DNA of 42,038 nt from an uncultured Romboutsia sp. (GCA_937907205.1 CALESE010000163.1:1-42038), one strand, 5' to 3'; counted from the stretch's first letter, positions 1 through 8,571 are shown. Notes: generated by a model not told the origin, from the sequence alone. Translations and numbers: made by a program.

Positions 1-347
1 CTTTCTAATAATATAGCTTCCTTATTTGAAATATATTTGAAAACATTATTTAATCTTTGTAAATTGACATTATATTTTTCTCTTATCATAATTTCATCTG
101 ATTTATTAAAATCATATTTTTCATTATTCTTAACAATTGAATTAGCTATATGGTATGCATAATTTTCACTATCATTTGTATAAACTGTAAAGTTTCTTTT
201 CATATTATAAGCTACTGCACTTGTGCCTGAACATATATCTAAAAAAGCTTTATCAGAATCAATATATTCTTTTGTATTTTCATATATAAAATTTAATAAT
301 CTTTTTTTACTACCTTGGTAATTTAGCACTGTAAATATATCTGTCAA
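1..347 (-). CDS. D12-class N6-adenine DNA methyltransferase, partial (C-terminus beyond the left edge)
   Basis: The N-terminal 115 or so residues of a DNA adenine methyltransferase. It reads from a TTG start (345-347) that has an AGGTGAG ribosome site just upstream (352-358). Visible signatures are NYQGSKKRLL near residue 8, typical of the D12 (Dam/MboI-like) family, the SAM-binding motif FLDICSGTSAVA near residue 35, and VYTNDSE a little later. The family transfers a methyl group from SAM to adenine in a short recognition site. The DPPY catalytic motif would lie beyond the window edge, so activity cannot be judged. No restriction enzyme gene is visible next to it on the right; the left side is not in view. 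It could be part of a restriction-modification pair or an orphan carried by the element. Confidence 0.75.
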   Translation of the reverse strand, partial: MTDIFTVLNYQGSKKRLLNFIYENTKEYIDSDKAFLDICSGTSAVAYNMKRNFTVYTNDSENYAYHIANSIVKNNEKYDFNKSDEIMIREKYNVNLQRLNNVFKYISNKEAILLE

Positions 348-487
348 TAATCTCACCTCTTCATTGTATTTAAAATATTATTATACCATTTTGCTGTATA
401 ATTACATAAATATATTTTTTAAAATCATTACTTTAAAACCATTATTTTCAAACGTAGCTATACATAAATAATTATTATAACTATTTT

Positions 488-660
488 CTACTTCCATAAT
501 AAATTTAAATCACTAGTTGTATCATTATTAATCTGAAAAAATACCTTATTAAATATAGCTTCAATGTAATATTTGTATATAATTACCTCCTTTATATAGC
601 CCTCTATAGACTTATTATATTTTTCTTCATTTGAACATCTAAACTTTAAAAATATACTTC
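488..660 (-). pseudogene. C-terminal remnant of a large serine recombinase
   Basis: Translating the minus strand gives an open stretch ending in TAG at 488-490. It contains EGYIKEVIIYKYYIEAIFN and then VFFQINNDTT. This matches the last 60 or so residues of the intact recombinase encoded at 1152-2720, which contains GDYIKEVIIYKDYIEVIFN followed by VFSFVDD. The remnant has no resolvase domain, no Zn ribbon and no start codon with a ribosome site. It begins a few bases after the YkvA-like gene stop. The simplest reading is the tail of an older or duplicated integrase, left behind by an earlier integration or a deletion. Confidence 0.75.
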
Positions 661-664
661 CTAT

Positions 665-1126
665 TTACACTTTGCTATCATTAGTTATATCATCATGTTT
701 AAAAATATCTGATGATAAAATACTATCTATTAGTTTAAATTCCGCCTCTGTTATATTAGGAAATATTTTTTTAGTACTATTTTTAGCATCTTCTCTTATT
801 TTTTCTGTTATTTGAGTTGCTATTAATCCTAATGCTCCCATAATTACACTAACATCGTCACAATAACCTAACACAGGTGTTAAATCAGGTATTATATCTA
901 TAAAACTTAGAAAATATCCTAATGCACCAGCTATTGGTGATTTTGAAGTTATTGATATACTCTTAGACATAAGTGAATGATATAATAAAAATACTAAATA
1001 CATAGGTTTTACACCTATATTTGTTCCTACTTTCTTTATTTTGATCCAAAATTTATTTTCATCATGTTGTTTTTCATACTTATCTATTAATTCATTTGAA
1101 AATACAATGTCTTCTTTTATTTTCAT
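665..1126 (-). CDS. YkvA/DUF1232 family small membrane-associated protein
   Basis: A 153-residue protein whose central segment carries the DUF1232 (YkvA) signature. Around residues 66-95 it reads GALGYFLSFIDIIPD, then LGYCDDVSVIMGALG, with the family's usual aspartates and prolines between two hydrophobic stretches. DUF1232 proteins are widespread and lack an agreed biochemical role. A membrane association is likely from the hydrophobic core and is inferred. The gene starts 26 bp after the serine recombinase stop and has the same orientation, so the two are probably co-transcribed. Its stop is followed almost at once by the recombinase remnant. The N-terminal 40 residues are charged. Confidence 0.7.
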   Translation of the reverse strand: MKIKEDIVFSNELIDKYEKQHDENKFWIKIKKVGTNIGVKPMYLVFLLYHSLMSKSISITSKSPIAGALGYFLSFIDIIPDLTPVLGYCDDVSVIMGALGLIATQITEKIREDAKNSTKKIFPNITEAEFKLIDSILSSDIFKHDDITNDSKV

Positions 1127-1151
1127 TTTTAATATTATCCTTTCATTTAAC

Positions 1152-2720
1152 TTAATATTTAATTTTTTTCCGTTCTATAGTAATATATATATCATGAGTT
1201 ATTTTGTCGTCAACAAATGAAAAGACTACATTGAATATCACTTCAATGTAGTCTTTATATATAATAACTTCCTTTATATAGTCTCCTATAAACTTCTTGC
1301 ATTCTGGTATATTTCTATCGATCACAAACTCTCTAAATTTAGAAAACATACCTCTTATTTGATCTTCTGTTACACCTAATGTATCTATATCTTTATGTTC
1401 TATTCTTAACTCACTCATTTTTAAATCTAAGTTAAGCTTTACTTGCTCTAATTCATCTAACTTATCTTTAAGCATATTATTTACTATTCCATTCATAATA
1501 GCATTTAAAATATTATTTATTTCCTTGTTTACTTTATCTAGCTTATTTTCTAAGCTCTTAAGTAATTCTGCATTATTATCATTAGATACTTTTAGTTTTT
1601 CATTCAATGCTTTACTTAGTGCTGGTATAGCATTATCATTTAATATATTCTTCTCGAGTTCTTGTAATATGAATGTTTCTAGGTAATCTCTCTTTATTTC
1701 TCTATTTTTACAGTCTCTTTTCTGCTTTCTACATCCACATCTATATGAAATGTAATCATTACCATACTTATCCTTTCTTTTATTACCTTGCATTGCATGT
1801 CCACATTCACCACATCTAATTATACCTGTAAGCAAATATATTGTAGTAGCTTTATGAGCTCCTGGTGATTTCTTTCTTCTTTGCATCATTTCTTGTGCTT
1901 GATTAAAAGTTTCTTTATCTATTATTTGTGGCATACCTCCTTCGACTTTAATTATTTCATCTTCACTTTTTTGCTTATGACCATTTCTTTTTCCATTTAC
2001 TCCTTTTCTTTGTGTCTTATTAAATACATATACACCTGTATATTTTTCATTACTTAGTATGCCATGTAGGCTATTTTTCCCAAACTTATTTCCTCTTTTA
2101 GTTTTATATCCTAACTCATTTAATTCATCAATTATATTGCTGTATGAATATCCTTTTACGTACATATCAAATATAATTTTTACTGCTTGAGCTTCTTCTT
2201 CATTAACTGTATACGTTTTGTCATATGCTACATCATAACCTAATGGAGCATCTCCTCCATTATGAAGGGCTTTTAGGGCATTTTCTTTCTGGCCTTTTGC
2301 TACCTCTCTGGCTAAGTTAGCAGAATAATACTGTGCCATACCCTCTATAACCGACTCTAAAATCAAACTTTCTGGTGAGTTGTCTAAGTTTTCTAGTACA
2401 CTTACTACTCTTATTCCTTTCAGCTTAAGCTTTTGTTTATACATAGCTGAATCGTATTTATCTCTTGAAAAACGGTCAAGTTTATGTACTATTACCATAG
2501 TTATTCCAGTTGTATCTGATTCACAAAATTTAATCATATTTTGAAATTCTGGTCTATTTGCAGATGTTGCTGATTTTGCTCTATCTATAAATGTTTTAAC
2601 TATTTGTATATTATTTTTTCTAGTATATTCATCTATTGCTCTTAGCTGAGCATCTATTGACTCATCCCTTTGATTGTCTGAGCTATAGCGTCCATATGCT
2701 ACTGCTTTTATTTTTTCCAT
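1152..2720 (-). CDS. Large serine recombinase (site-specific integrase)
   Basis: A 522-residue recombinase, the normal size for the large serine family that integrates and excises mobile elements by recombining attP and attB. The N-terminal resolvase domain has the YxRxS catalytic signature at Y9-R11-S13 (YGRYSS) and the conserved HKLDRFSRD near residue 80. A recombinase domain follows with GDAPLGYDV near residue 157. Then comes a zinc ribbon (IRCGECGHAM and a later YRCGCRKQKRDC), and a coiled-coil region of about 100 residues. The start is fixed by GGAGGAATGTTAA-ATG. Nothing suggests inactivation. Its gene normally lies close to one attachment site, so an element end is expected near 1-1150 or just outside the window. 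The attachment core could not be identified by eye. Confidence 0.93.
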   Translation of the reverse strand: MEKIKAVAYGRYSSDNQRDESIDAQLRAIDEYTRKNNIQIVKTFIDRAKSATSANRPEFQNMIKFCESDTTGITMVIVHKLDRFSRDKYDSAMYKQKLKLKGIRVVSVLENLDNSPESLILESVIEGMAQYYSANLAREVAKGQKENALKALHNGGDAPLGYDVAYDKTYTVNEEEAQAVKIIFDMYVKGYSYSNIIDELNELGYKTKRGNKFGKNSLHGILSNEKYTGVYVFNKTQRKGVNGKRNGHKQKSEDEIIKVEGGMPQIIDKETFNQAQEMMQRRKKSPGAHKATTIYLLTGIIRCGECGHAMQGNKRKDKYGNDYISYRCGCRKQKRDCKNREIKRDYLETFILQELEKNILNDNAIPALSKALNEKLKVSNDNNAELLKSLENKLDKVNKEINNILNAIMNGIVNNMLKDKLDELEQVKLNLDLKMSELRIEHKDIDTLGVTEDQIRGMFSKFREFVIDRNIPECKKFIGDYIKEVIIYKDYIEVIFNVVFSFVDDKITHDIYITIERKKIKY

Positions 2721-2776
2721 TTAACATTCCTCCATTATTAATTTATAAATTAGAATATAAAAAAAGTACACCTTAT

Positions 2777-2932
2777 TTAGGTATACTCTTTAATCATTTT
2801 TATAAATACATCTACTATACTTTTGTTTATCACTACTTGATTGACTCCTTCTTTATCTTTATACTCCTTTTTATCATAATTTTCTTTATATAAGTCTTTT
2901 CTATTTATTCTTACTGAGTAAGTTTGACTCAT
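2777..2932 (-). CDS. Small hypothetical protein, 51 residues
   Basis: A 51-residue frame beginning MSQTYSVRINRKDLYKEN and ending IKMIKEYT, preceded by a strong GGAGG ribosome site seven bases before the ATG. The N-terminal strand-like SVRIN followed by a charged helical part is reminiscent of ribbon-helix-helix DNA-binding proteins, but the match is weak and the function is unassigned. It lies between the recombinase and another small gene on the same strand, so it probably belongs to the recombinase operon. Size and position would suit a small regulator or excision partner of the recombinase; this is inference only. Confidence 0.55.
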   Translation of the reverse strand: MSQTYSVRINRKDLYKENYDKKEYKDKEGVNQVVINKSIVDVFIKMIKEYT

Positions 2933-3006
2933 CTTATACCTCCATATATATAATATATATTTATATAAGGAGCTATATAATATATAGCTCCTATCTTATT
3001 TGTATA

Positions 3007-3168
3007 TTACTTATCTTCACTTAAAATTATTTTCAACAATTCTGATATGCTTTTTCTATATTTACCTTTTAACTTCTCTTCATTATAATCTGTACTTATC
3101 TCTGTTATTGTGTTTCCTTTTGACTGTAACGGTCTTCTTTTTGGTTTAATTATATTCTCTGTTTCCAT
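3007..3168 (-). CDS. Small hypothetical protein, 53 residues, basic
   Basis: A 53-residue frame starting METENIIKPKRRPLQSKGN and ending LKIILSEDK, with an AGGAAGG ribosome site upstream of the ATG. The first half is basic and proline-containing; the second half is predicted to be helical and charged. No family is recognised. It sits 28 bp after the stop of the DUF927-like ATPase gene and before the other small gene, in a co-directional run that leads into the recombinase. The ribosome site and tight spacing are the main evidence that it is translated. Confidence 0.55.
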   Translation of the reverse strand: METENIIKPKRRPLQSKGNTITEISTDYNEEKLKGKYRKSISELLKIILSEDK

Positions 3169-3196
3169 AAATACTACCTTCCTATATAAATGTCAT

Positions 3197-4972
3197 CTAT
3201 ATGCTATAAGTAAAATTGTCTATTTTAGTTTTTTCAATGTGTAACATTCTTGGTCTAACTTGTCTATATCCATTCTTTTCATTTGAATCTTTTATATATA
3301 TTACTTTTTTAGGAGAATCATTATTACTGTCAACTTTAACTATTCCTTCTTCTCTTAACTGCTTCACTAACTCTCTCTGACCTATAGTTATACTTACTCT
3401 TTTTCCATACTGTTCTTTTGCAAAAGCTTTATATATTTTATCTGTATAAAAATAGTAGTAATGTTGATCCTTGTATCTATAAACATATTCTAATTTATCT
3501 TCAATAACCTGATTATTTTGGTTTAAAGTCCCTAATTTTATTGAGTTAGAATCTATAAGCTCTTTTAATGTATTTAAAAATTCATCTGTTGGAGAGTTAT
3601 TAGTTACTAACTTAGTTTGGTTATTAATTAGTTTATCCGTGACTAATTCTAATCTATGTTCATATAATTCCTTTTCATCTTTATTTATAACATTTGAATC
3701 AAACATATAATCTAACATGCAATTAAATCCTACTTTTATCCATGAAATAGCTTCTATTGTTCTTCCATGTACACTATCTTTATATCTTTCCATTAATTCA
3801 TCTCTATAAGTTTTAAAATTATGTGTTAAAATATCTGATAATTTTTCATTTTTATTTTCTCCATTTAATTGCTCTAACAACCATTCAATGTATCCTCTCA
3901 TCGATGTTCTTAGTAAACTACTATTTTTCTGTATTTCGGTTAAAATATCTAAGTCTACAGAATCTCGATTAACTTCTATAGATAATAATCTTGCATTAGA
4001 AGACTCCCCTGATATAATTCCCTCTCCTGTTACTAACATCATACCTCTTGGTATATTCATATTCTTTATATCAAGTTTATTGCTAGATCTACCTTTACCT
4101 ATTCTATCTCCATACATTCTTAAAATTAATTCAGCAATAGAATTTTGATTAAACCTATCTCTATTATATTGCTTAGGTGCAAAATCATCGCAAAGACATA
4201 ATGTATCTTTAAGTAAATTTGCCTTTAACTCTATTGCTGTTTTGGTGTCATTAAATGTACATGGTATCTTATTAGTAAAGTCACCGAAATGACTTAAATA
4301 GGCCCTTGCTAAAGATGTTTTTCTTGAACCAGTTTTCCCCCATAACCATACAAGCATTTCTGGTGGCTTATGTGATTGGCTAATAATTTCTATTAATGGA
4401 GATAAGAATACTAATGCTTGAAGTATAATACCTTCATCATACTTTAAAATATCACATAACTTTAAGCTATACTTACAAGAATTATATAAATTTGTAGTTT
4501 TATCTTGAAAATAATAATTATCTATAGATTCGTCTAATTCAACATCTACATTTGCATCTCCTATACACCCTTTACCATGTGCATAACACCATTTATTATC
4601 TTTTTGTATCCAACCCACATGATTACATACATGCTTAATACTGCTATTAATACATAAATGCCTTATTATACTCATAAAGTCATCTATTCTTTTTTTATTT
4701 ATGTAGTATTCAAATCCAAAGTTTTCAGGTACCCATGTACACTTCTGAATGGCAGCTATATCTAATAAAATCTCTGGTAATAATTTATTATCTATCCCTA
4801 TACCACTTATTAATAATTTATGTTTTTCACCTACCATTCTTTGTTCTACAATAGGTATAAAGCTACATACCTCTTTATCTGCTGAATCAAGAACTATATT
4901 TTCATCTGTTACTTTTAAACCCTTTTTTCTTAATAAATTTATTATTTCATCTCTTTTTACATTAGTATTCAT
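3197..4972 (-). CDS. DUF927-like P-loop ATPase (putative element helicase/replication protein)
   Basis: A 591-residue protein with a Walker A motif GKTGSRKTS (about residues 212-220) and a Walker B-like TLCLCDDFAP (about 257-266). The surroundings (EMLVWLWGKTG upstream, then a conserved RSSNKLDIKNMN-type segment) resemble DUF927 proteins. These are found on plasmids, phage satellites and integrative elements and are thought to be primase-linked helicases. The likely role is replication of the excised element, inferred from the family. No primase domain is recognisable. The start was set to the ATG with GGAGGAATTAAT upstream, eight codons inside the longest frame. The preceding gene ends 14 bp away, which suggests translational coupling. 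Confidence 0.7.
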   Translation of the reverse strand: MNTNVKRDEIINLLRKKGLKVTDENIVLDSADKEVCSFIPIVEQRMVGEKHKLLISGIGIDNKLLPEILLDIAAIQKCTWVPENFGFEYYINKKRIDDFMSIIRHLCINSSIKHVCNHVGWIQKDNKWCYAHGKGCIGDANVDVELDESIDNYYFQDKTTNLYNSCKYSLKLCDILKYDEGIILQALVFLSPLIEIISQSHKPPEMLVWLWGKTGSRKTSLARAYLSHFGDFTNKIPCTFNDTKTAIELKANLLKDTLCLCDDFAPKQYNRDRFNQNSIAELILRMYGDRIGKGRSSNKLDIKNMNIPRGMMLVTGEGIISGESSNARLLSIEVNRDSVDLDILTEIQKNSSLLRTSMRGYIEWLLEQLNGENKNEKLSDILTHNFKTYRDELMERYKDSVHGRTIEAISWIKVGFNCMLDYMFDSNVINKDEKELYEHRLELVTDKLINNQTKLVTNNSPTDEFLNTLKELIDSNSIKLGTLNQNNQVIEDKLEYVYRYKDQHYYYFYTDKIYKAFAKEQYGKRVSITIGQRELVKQLREEGIVKVDSNNDSPKKVIYIKDSNEKNGYRQVRPRMLHIEKTKIDNFTYSI

Positions 4973-4986
4973 ATTAATTCCTCCTA

Positions 4987-5280
4987 TTAATTCCATTTAA
5001 CTTTATTTGGTACCAATGATATACCATTATATTTAATGCTAATACTTTTTAAGGATTCTTCTAAATTAAAGTGAAATTGTCTTAATCTTTCTAAGTTATC
5101 TTCATATGAACCTTCTGTATTCATAACTATATAAATTTCTACATGATTATTTTCATTTATATAGCTTCCAATTATATCTAAACCATATTTTTTACAACCT
5201 AACCCTTTAATTATTTTTTCTACCTTCTTTAATTGTTCATTTTTACATTCTATACATACTGTTATTTCTACTTTTACCAT
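4987..5280 (-). CDS. Hypothetical protein, 97 residues, partner of the DUF927-like gene
   Basis: A 97-residue protein beginning MVKVEITVCIECKNEQL. The start has GGAGG eight bases upstream; an earlier ATG five codons before lies at that ribosome site and is less likely. A CIEC pair near residues 9-12 and alternating strand/helix pattern (VEITVCIE, HVEIYIVM) suggest a small alpha/beta fold, but no family is recognised. It is the first gene of the minus-strand unit leading into the ATPase and recombinase, with the stop 14 bp before the ATPase ATG. A role in element maintenance is inferred from position only. Confidence 0.6.
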   Translation of the reverse strand: MVKVEITVCIECKNEQLKKVEKIIKGLGCKKYGLDIIGSYINENNHVEIYIVMNTEGSYEDNLERLRQFHFNLEESLKSISIKYNGISLVPNKVKWN

Positions 5281-5440
5281 ATATAAAACCTCCAAAGCTA
5301 TTTTTTAATGTTTAATGATATGTTAACTCTAAACATTTTTAATTAGATTCGAGCCATTTTTTTATTTTAAAACTATACCAATTTTATTTTTTTATGATAT
5401 ATTTATTAATGTAAAATTAAATTTAAGGAGATTTTATAAA

Positions 5441-5866
5441 ATGATTCCTATAGAAAAAAGAAGAGCCATATATATTAAGCACTTTATTGAATTAAATTCT
5501 GAAAGAAAAATTAGCAAAGAATTAAATATAAGTAGAAATACAGTATCAAAAATTCTTAGTGAATATAGATTAGCTTTAAAAAAACACAACTTAATTAATG
5601 AAGATGATTTATCTAAACATATTGATTTAATAGTTGTTAAACCTAAGATAAAAAGAACAGTTTTAGAAGGGTATAAAGCTAAACAATATCACATTGATAT
5701 AGTAAAAAAACTTGTCGATAATAACGAAAAAAAGCGAACTAGAATAGGAAAATGTAAAACAAATTTAGAACTTTTTAATGATTTTAAATCTGAAATAGGA
5801 CATGATGAAGATGATCAGATATCTTATAGTACATTTTATAATTTAGTAAAAAAAGTAAAAAAATAA
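5441..5866 (+). CDS. Orphan helix-turn-helix protein resembling a transposase DNA-binding domain
   Basis: A 141-residue protein, the only clear plus-strand gene in the accessory region. Residues 5-43 form a transposase-type HTH (RRAIYIKHFIELNSERK followed by ISKELNISRNTVSKILSEY), like the N-terminus of IS21 IstA or IS30 transposases. The C-terminus ends ISYSTFYNLVKKVKK, a possible second HTH. The DDE catalytic core is missing. A good AAGGAG ribosome site precedes the ATG and an intrinsic terminator directly follows the stop, so the gene looks intact rather than truncated. Being divergent from the ATPase/recombinase operon, it is well placed to be that operon's regulator; this is inference. 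Confidence 0.6.
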   Translation: MIPIEKRRAIYIKHFIELNSERKISKELNISRNTVSKILSEYRLALKKHNLINEDDLSKHIDLIVVKPKIKRTVLEGYKAKQYHIDIVKKLVDNNEKKRTRIGKCKTNLELFNDFKSEIGHDEDDQISYSTFYNLVKKVKK

Positions 5867-5900
5867 CGTATTAACTTATAAAAACTAATACGTTATTTTT
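5859..5900 (+). terminator. Intrinsic terminator after the HTH gene
   Basis: A perfect 15-bp inverted repeat around AATAACGTATTA, arms 5859-5873 and 5886-5900, with a 12-base loop. On the plus strand it is followed by a U-rich run. It overlaps the stop codon of the HTH gene and may also serve the converging minus-strand operon. Confidence 0.8.
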
Positions 5901-6020
5901 ACTTTTATTACAATATTTCAATACATAAAAAATAGTCACACGCTTATCCTTTTTATTAATTTATAATTCTATGATTATATATTATATAATTACACATATT
6001 TAAAATAACATAGTATCATA

Positions 6021-6329
6021 CTATAAATTTTTCAAAAACACTTCTCTTTCTATTCTTTCTTCATCTGTCATGCTCTTAGCCATATTTTCTTCTTTATTAT
6101 CTCTAATTTTGTTTTTGTATAAATAAATAGCATATACTATACAAACTATTATTAAAAATGGCAATAGAATCGTAAATATCTTACCTAATAACAACATTGC
6201 ACATACAATTAAGAATAAAATTCCTGATCCAGTAAGAACCATTGCTCCTATCCTTCTTGTCATTGGAATAGCAGATGTAACTACCCCTATAATTACTCCA
6301 TATGATATAAGAAAAATAAATATATTCAT
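6021..6329 (-). CDS. Small three-helix membrane protein
   Basis: A 102-residue protein with three hydrophobic helices at about residues 2-20, 27-48 and 51-70, followed by a charged cytoplasmic tail (NKIRDNKEEN onward). No family is recognised. The GGAGG ribosome site lies in the 14-bp gap after the preceding gene's stop, so the pair is probably translated together. It is the last gene of the long minus-strand element operon. Pairing of a large soluble coiled-coil protein with a membrane protein may suggest a membrane-linked function, but the sequence does not show which. Confidence 0.6.
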   Translation of the reverse strand: MNIFIFLISYGVIIGVVTSAIPMTRRIGAMVLTGSGILFLIVCAMLLLGKIFTILLPFLIIVCIVYAIYLYKNKIRDNKEENMAKSMTDEERIEREVFLKNL

Positions 6330-6343
6330 ATTATATCCTCCAA

Positions 6344-7489
6344 TTAAAATTCATAACCTACTACACTTGTTGCAAATTGCTCTTCAAGAGTAAGTTCTTT
6401 ATCTGCATCATATTCTATAGATACAAGAATCCCATTAATCTCTTTAAATATACTACGTCCAAAACAGAACTCTTTAATTGTTAATACTTTACTTCCATAT
6501 GGTACTTCCTTTACATATGTATTTGATTTAACATATGATGGTAAAATACCCATTAATGTAGTTATGTTATTTAATGATATATTAAAATCACTTAAATTTT
6601 TTTCTTCATCATCCTTTGCATATAGCATTAATAATGATAACTGACTTACAGCACTAATTCTAATCATTTCTAATGTAGGCACTATTATTCTTAAAATATT
6701 ACTATAATACCACATTTTCTTAGTAGCTCTAAGCCTTTTATCTACACTTGAAATCCATCTACTTCCATCTTTTGTATCTGGAAATTTACCAGTTACGTAT
6801 TCGTATAATGTATAAATTTTATCTAAATGATCTCCTAATTCCTCTTCTAAAGAATCTTTATGATTTAGCATATCTCCAAAAACTCTAATATGTACTTCTA
6901 ATGAAACTTTTCCATTATTCAAAACAGTTTCTATAAGATTTACTTTTTCTACAACACTATCATTTTTACTTAAACTTAAATCTAAGTATGATGATGCATA
7001 AGATTCTATAGCAGAAATATCTATTGTAGAAAATTTATTTATTATACTCTCATACGCTTTAGATAGATTTTCTTCAAATAAATCTTTTTTAGCCTCCCAA
7101 TCTTTCAGATGAAAAATATGTTTTCTTAAAGGATCTATTATTAACTTTTTCTCATTTAAATCCATATTATTTATTTTTATATTTCTTTCTTTAAGACTCA
7201 TTGAAAACTTTATACTTGGTTGTATGTAGTTATTAAGTGTGTTATAGCTCTTTTCTAAATTATCTATACTAATATCTAACTTAGATTCTTTTAACATACT
7301 TTTATCTATCTCTCTAAAAGAAAGCATATTTTGATATGTCTTATTCTTATTATTACAATTTGAATACCATACCTCATATCTATTTACCAAACTATTCAAA
7401 TCTGATAATAGATGTTTTACTTCTTTTTCTATTATTCGTTCTTCTTCACTCATATTAAACTTCTTACTGATTGTTGAAAATAAGCTCAT
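6344..7489 (-). CDS. Large hypothetical protein, 381 residues, helical
   Basis: A 381-residue soluble protein, rich in Lys, Glu, Ser and Leu and predicted to be mostly helical, with coiled-coil-like stretches over residues 15-60 and 130-175. Small recognisable pieces include ESYASSYLDLSLSKND and PDTKDGSRWISSVDKRLRA. No catalytic motif, signal peptide or membrane segment is seen. I do not recognise a family. It is followed 14 bp later by the small membrane protein and preceded by the Mor-like HTH gene. The ribosome site (AAGGATAGG about ten bases before the ATG) is only fair. Confidence 0.6.
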   Translation of the reverse strand: MSLFSTISKKFNMSEEERIIEKEVKHLLSDLNSLVNRYEVWYSNCNNKNKTYQNMLSFREIDKSMLKESKLDISIDNLEKSYNTLNNYIQPSIKFSMSLKERNIKINNMDLNEKKLIIDPLRKHIFHLKDWEAKKDLFEENLSKAYESIINKFSTIDISAIESYASSYLDLSLSKNDSVVEKVNLIETVLNNGKVSLEVHIRVFGDMLNHKDSLEEELGDHLDKIYTLYEYVTGKFPDTKDGSRWISSVDKRLRATKKMWYYSNILRIIVPTLEMIRISAVSQLSLLMLYAKDDEEKNLSDFNISLNNITTLMGILPSYVKSNTYVKEVPYGSKVLTIKEFCFGRSIFKEINGILVSIEYDADKELTLEEQFATSVVGYEF

Positions 7490-7517
7490 TATATATGTAC
7501 CTATCCTTTCTTATGAA

Positions 7518-7790
7518 TTATATAGAGTTTTCTTCTCTTAATTTTAATTTTTTTATCAGTCGCTTTACCCATTTGTCAGAGTAACCTAATTCCCTAGACA
7601 TTTCCCTTACTTCTTTTCGACCGTAATTTTCAATTATATATTTTTCTAGATACTCATTTGAATGTAGCTTCATAGGAAAATTAATTTGCTGACCTTTATA
7701 ATACTTATGTATTATTCGCACAATTTCTTCCCCTAAAATCTCCGTCATTTCTGCATATATACCTCTAAAGTCACCTTTTTCTATCTTCAT
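7518..7790 (-). CDS. Mor-type HTH transcription activator-like protein
   Basis: A 90-residue protein that follows the layout of Mor/C activator family proteins from Mu-like phages and Firmicute elements. An N-terminal dimerisation half (FRGIYAEMTEILGEEIV, then HKYYKGQQINFPM) is followed by an HTH half (YIIENYGRKEVREMSRELG, then YSDKWVKRLIKKLK). Mor proteins activate middle or late promoters of mobile elements as dimers. A strong GGAGG site precedes the ATG. A copy of the AAAGCCCG-based repeat lies about 100 bp upstream, making that repeat a possible target; this is inferred. The gene probably regulates the element operon. Confidence 0.65.
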   Translation of the reverse strand: MKIEKGDFRGIYAEMTEILGEEIVRIIHKYYKGQQINFPMKLHSNEYLEKYIIENYGRKEVREMSRELGYSDKWVKRLIKKLKLREENSI

Positions 7791-7889
7791 AATTCACCTC
7801 CCATTACTATTTATTAATAATAACTAATTCTATGGAAAGTTTCTTCTGCAATTGTCCCTTGAAAAGTTCCTTCTTTTGTTTCTTATTTC

Positions 7890-7912
7890 AAATCTAAAAG
7901 CCCGAAAGCCCG
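7890..7912. repeat. AAAGCCCG-based repeat, copy 1 (inverted relative to copies 2 and 3)
   Basis: Contains AAATCTAAAAGCCCGAAAGC continuing to CCCG, i.e. a tandem AAAGCCCG motif preceded by AAATCT. The same block occurs as its reverse complement at 8620-8646. It sits in the 187-bp gap between the Mor-like gene and the next gene. Its GC content stands out sharply from the flanks. Confidence 0.75.
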
Positions 7913-7977
7913 TATTTTTTCTAAATATACTTTAATTAATCTTTTATTTACTAATAAAATAATAAGAAATGGTTATT

Positions 7978-8571
7978 TTATTCTTTGTTTGAAAAAACAT
8001 ATTCTACTCCATTTGTTAATGTAAATGCATAATCTGATGATAAACCTAGTATATCTTCAACATCATCATTTAACATTATTTCTTCTAATAACTCTTCTTT
8101 AGTTGTATTATTTAACCACATATCTATTATCATTTCTTTATCTAATAGCCTATCTAAGTGATATTCCATATCTAACATATAATCTAATTCATTTCTTGCA
8201 TATTCTCTTAAATCATTTTGATTTGTATATATTAAATAATTATCATTCTCAGTATAATTTTGAGAGATTAGTTCATTATAATAGTTACTTATATTCTTTA
8301 TACTTATTTCTTCTATATTTAGGTTATACCAAGCATAGAATATTATCTTATCTATATCTAAATTATTTGTATTTTTGTATTCAATTACTATTTCATCTAA
8401 CTTGCTATTCTCCTTTAATATGTATTCTTTTATGTATTTATCTTCTAATTCATTATCTATTATTTCTATAATAGTTATAGTTTCTTTATCTATGTTATTG
8501 TATTTATCTATTAATTCTCTTAATTCTTTAAAGAATAATTTATTAATGATTTCAGATTTATTACTTATCAT
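7978..8571 (-). CDS. Acidic hypothetical protein, 197 residues
   Basis: A 197-residue, strongly acidic protein (many Asp, Glu and Asn). Segments include NDLREYARNELDYMLDMEYH and DMWLNNTTKEELLEEI, and it ends with TLTNGVEYVFSNKE. No family is confidently recognised. Strong acidity and small size recall anti-restriction DNA-mimic proteins carried by mobile elements, but no diagnostic motif supports that. A ribosome site, AAGGAG, lies upstream of the ATG. The gene is flanked on both sides by inverted copies of the AAAGCCCG repeat (7890-7912 and 8620-8646), so its transcript could fold into a long-range hairpin. Confidence 0.55.
   Translation of the reverse strand: MISNKSEIINKLFFKELRELIDKYNNIDKETITIIEIIDNELEDKYIKEYILKENSKLDEIVIEYKNTNNLDIDKIIFYAWYNLNIEEISIKNISNYYNELISQNYTENDNYLIYTNQNDLREYARNELDYMLDMEYHLDRLLDKEMIIDMWLNNTTKEELLEEIMLNDDVEDILGLSSDYAFTLTNGVEYVFSNKE

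Noticed and set aside
2636..2893. Plus-strand frame opposite the start of the recombinase
   Set aside because: It is antisense to a well-supported gene and to the 51-residue gene, and encodes only low-complexity hydrophobic residues.
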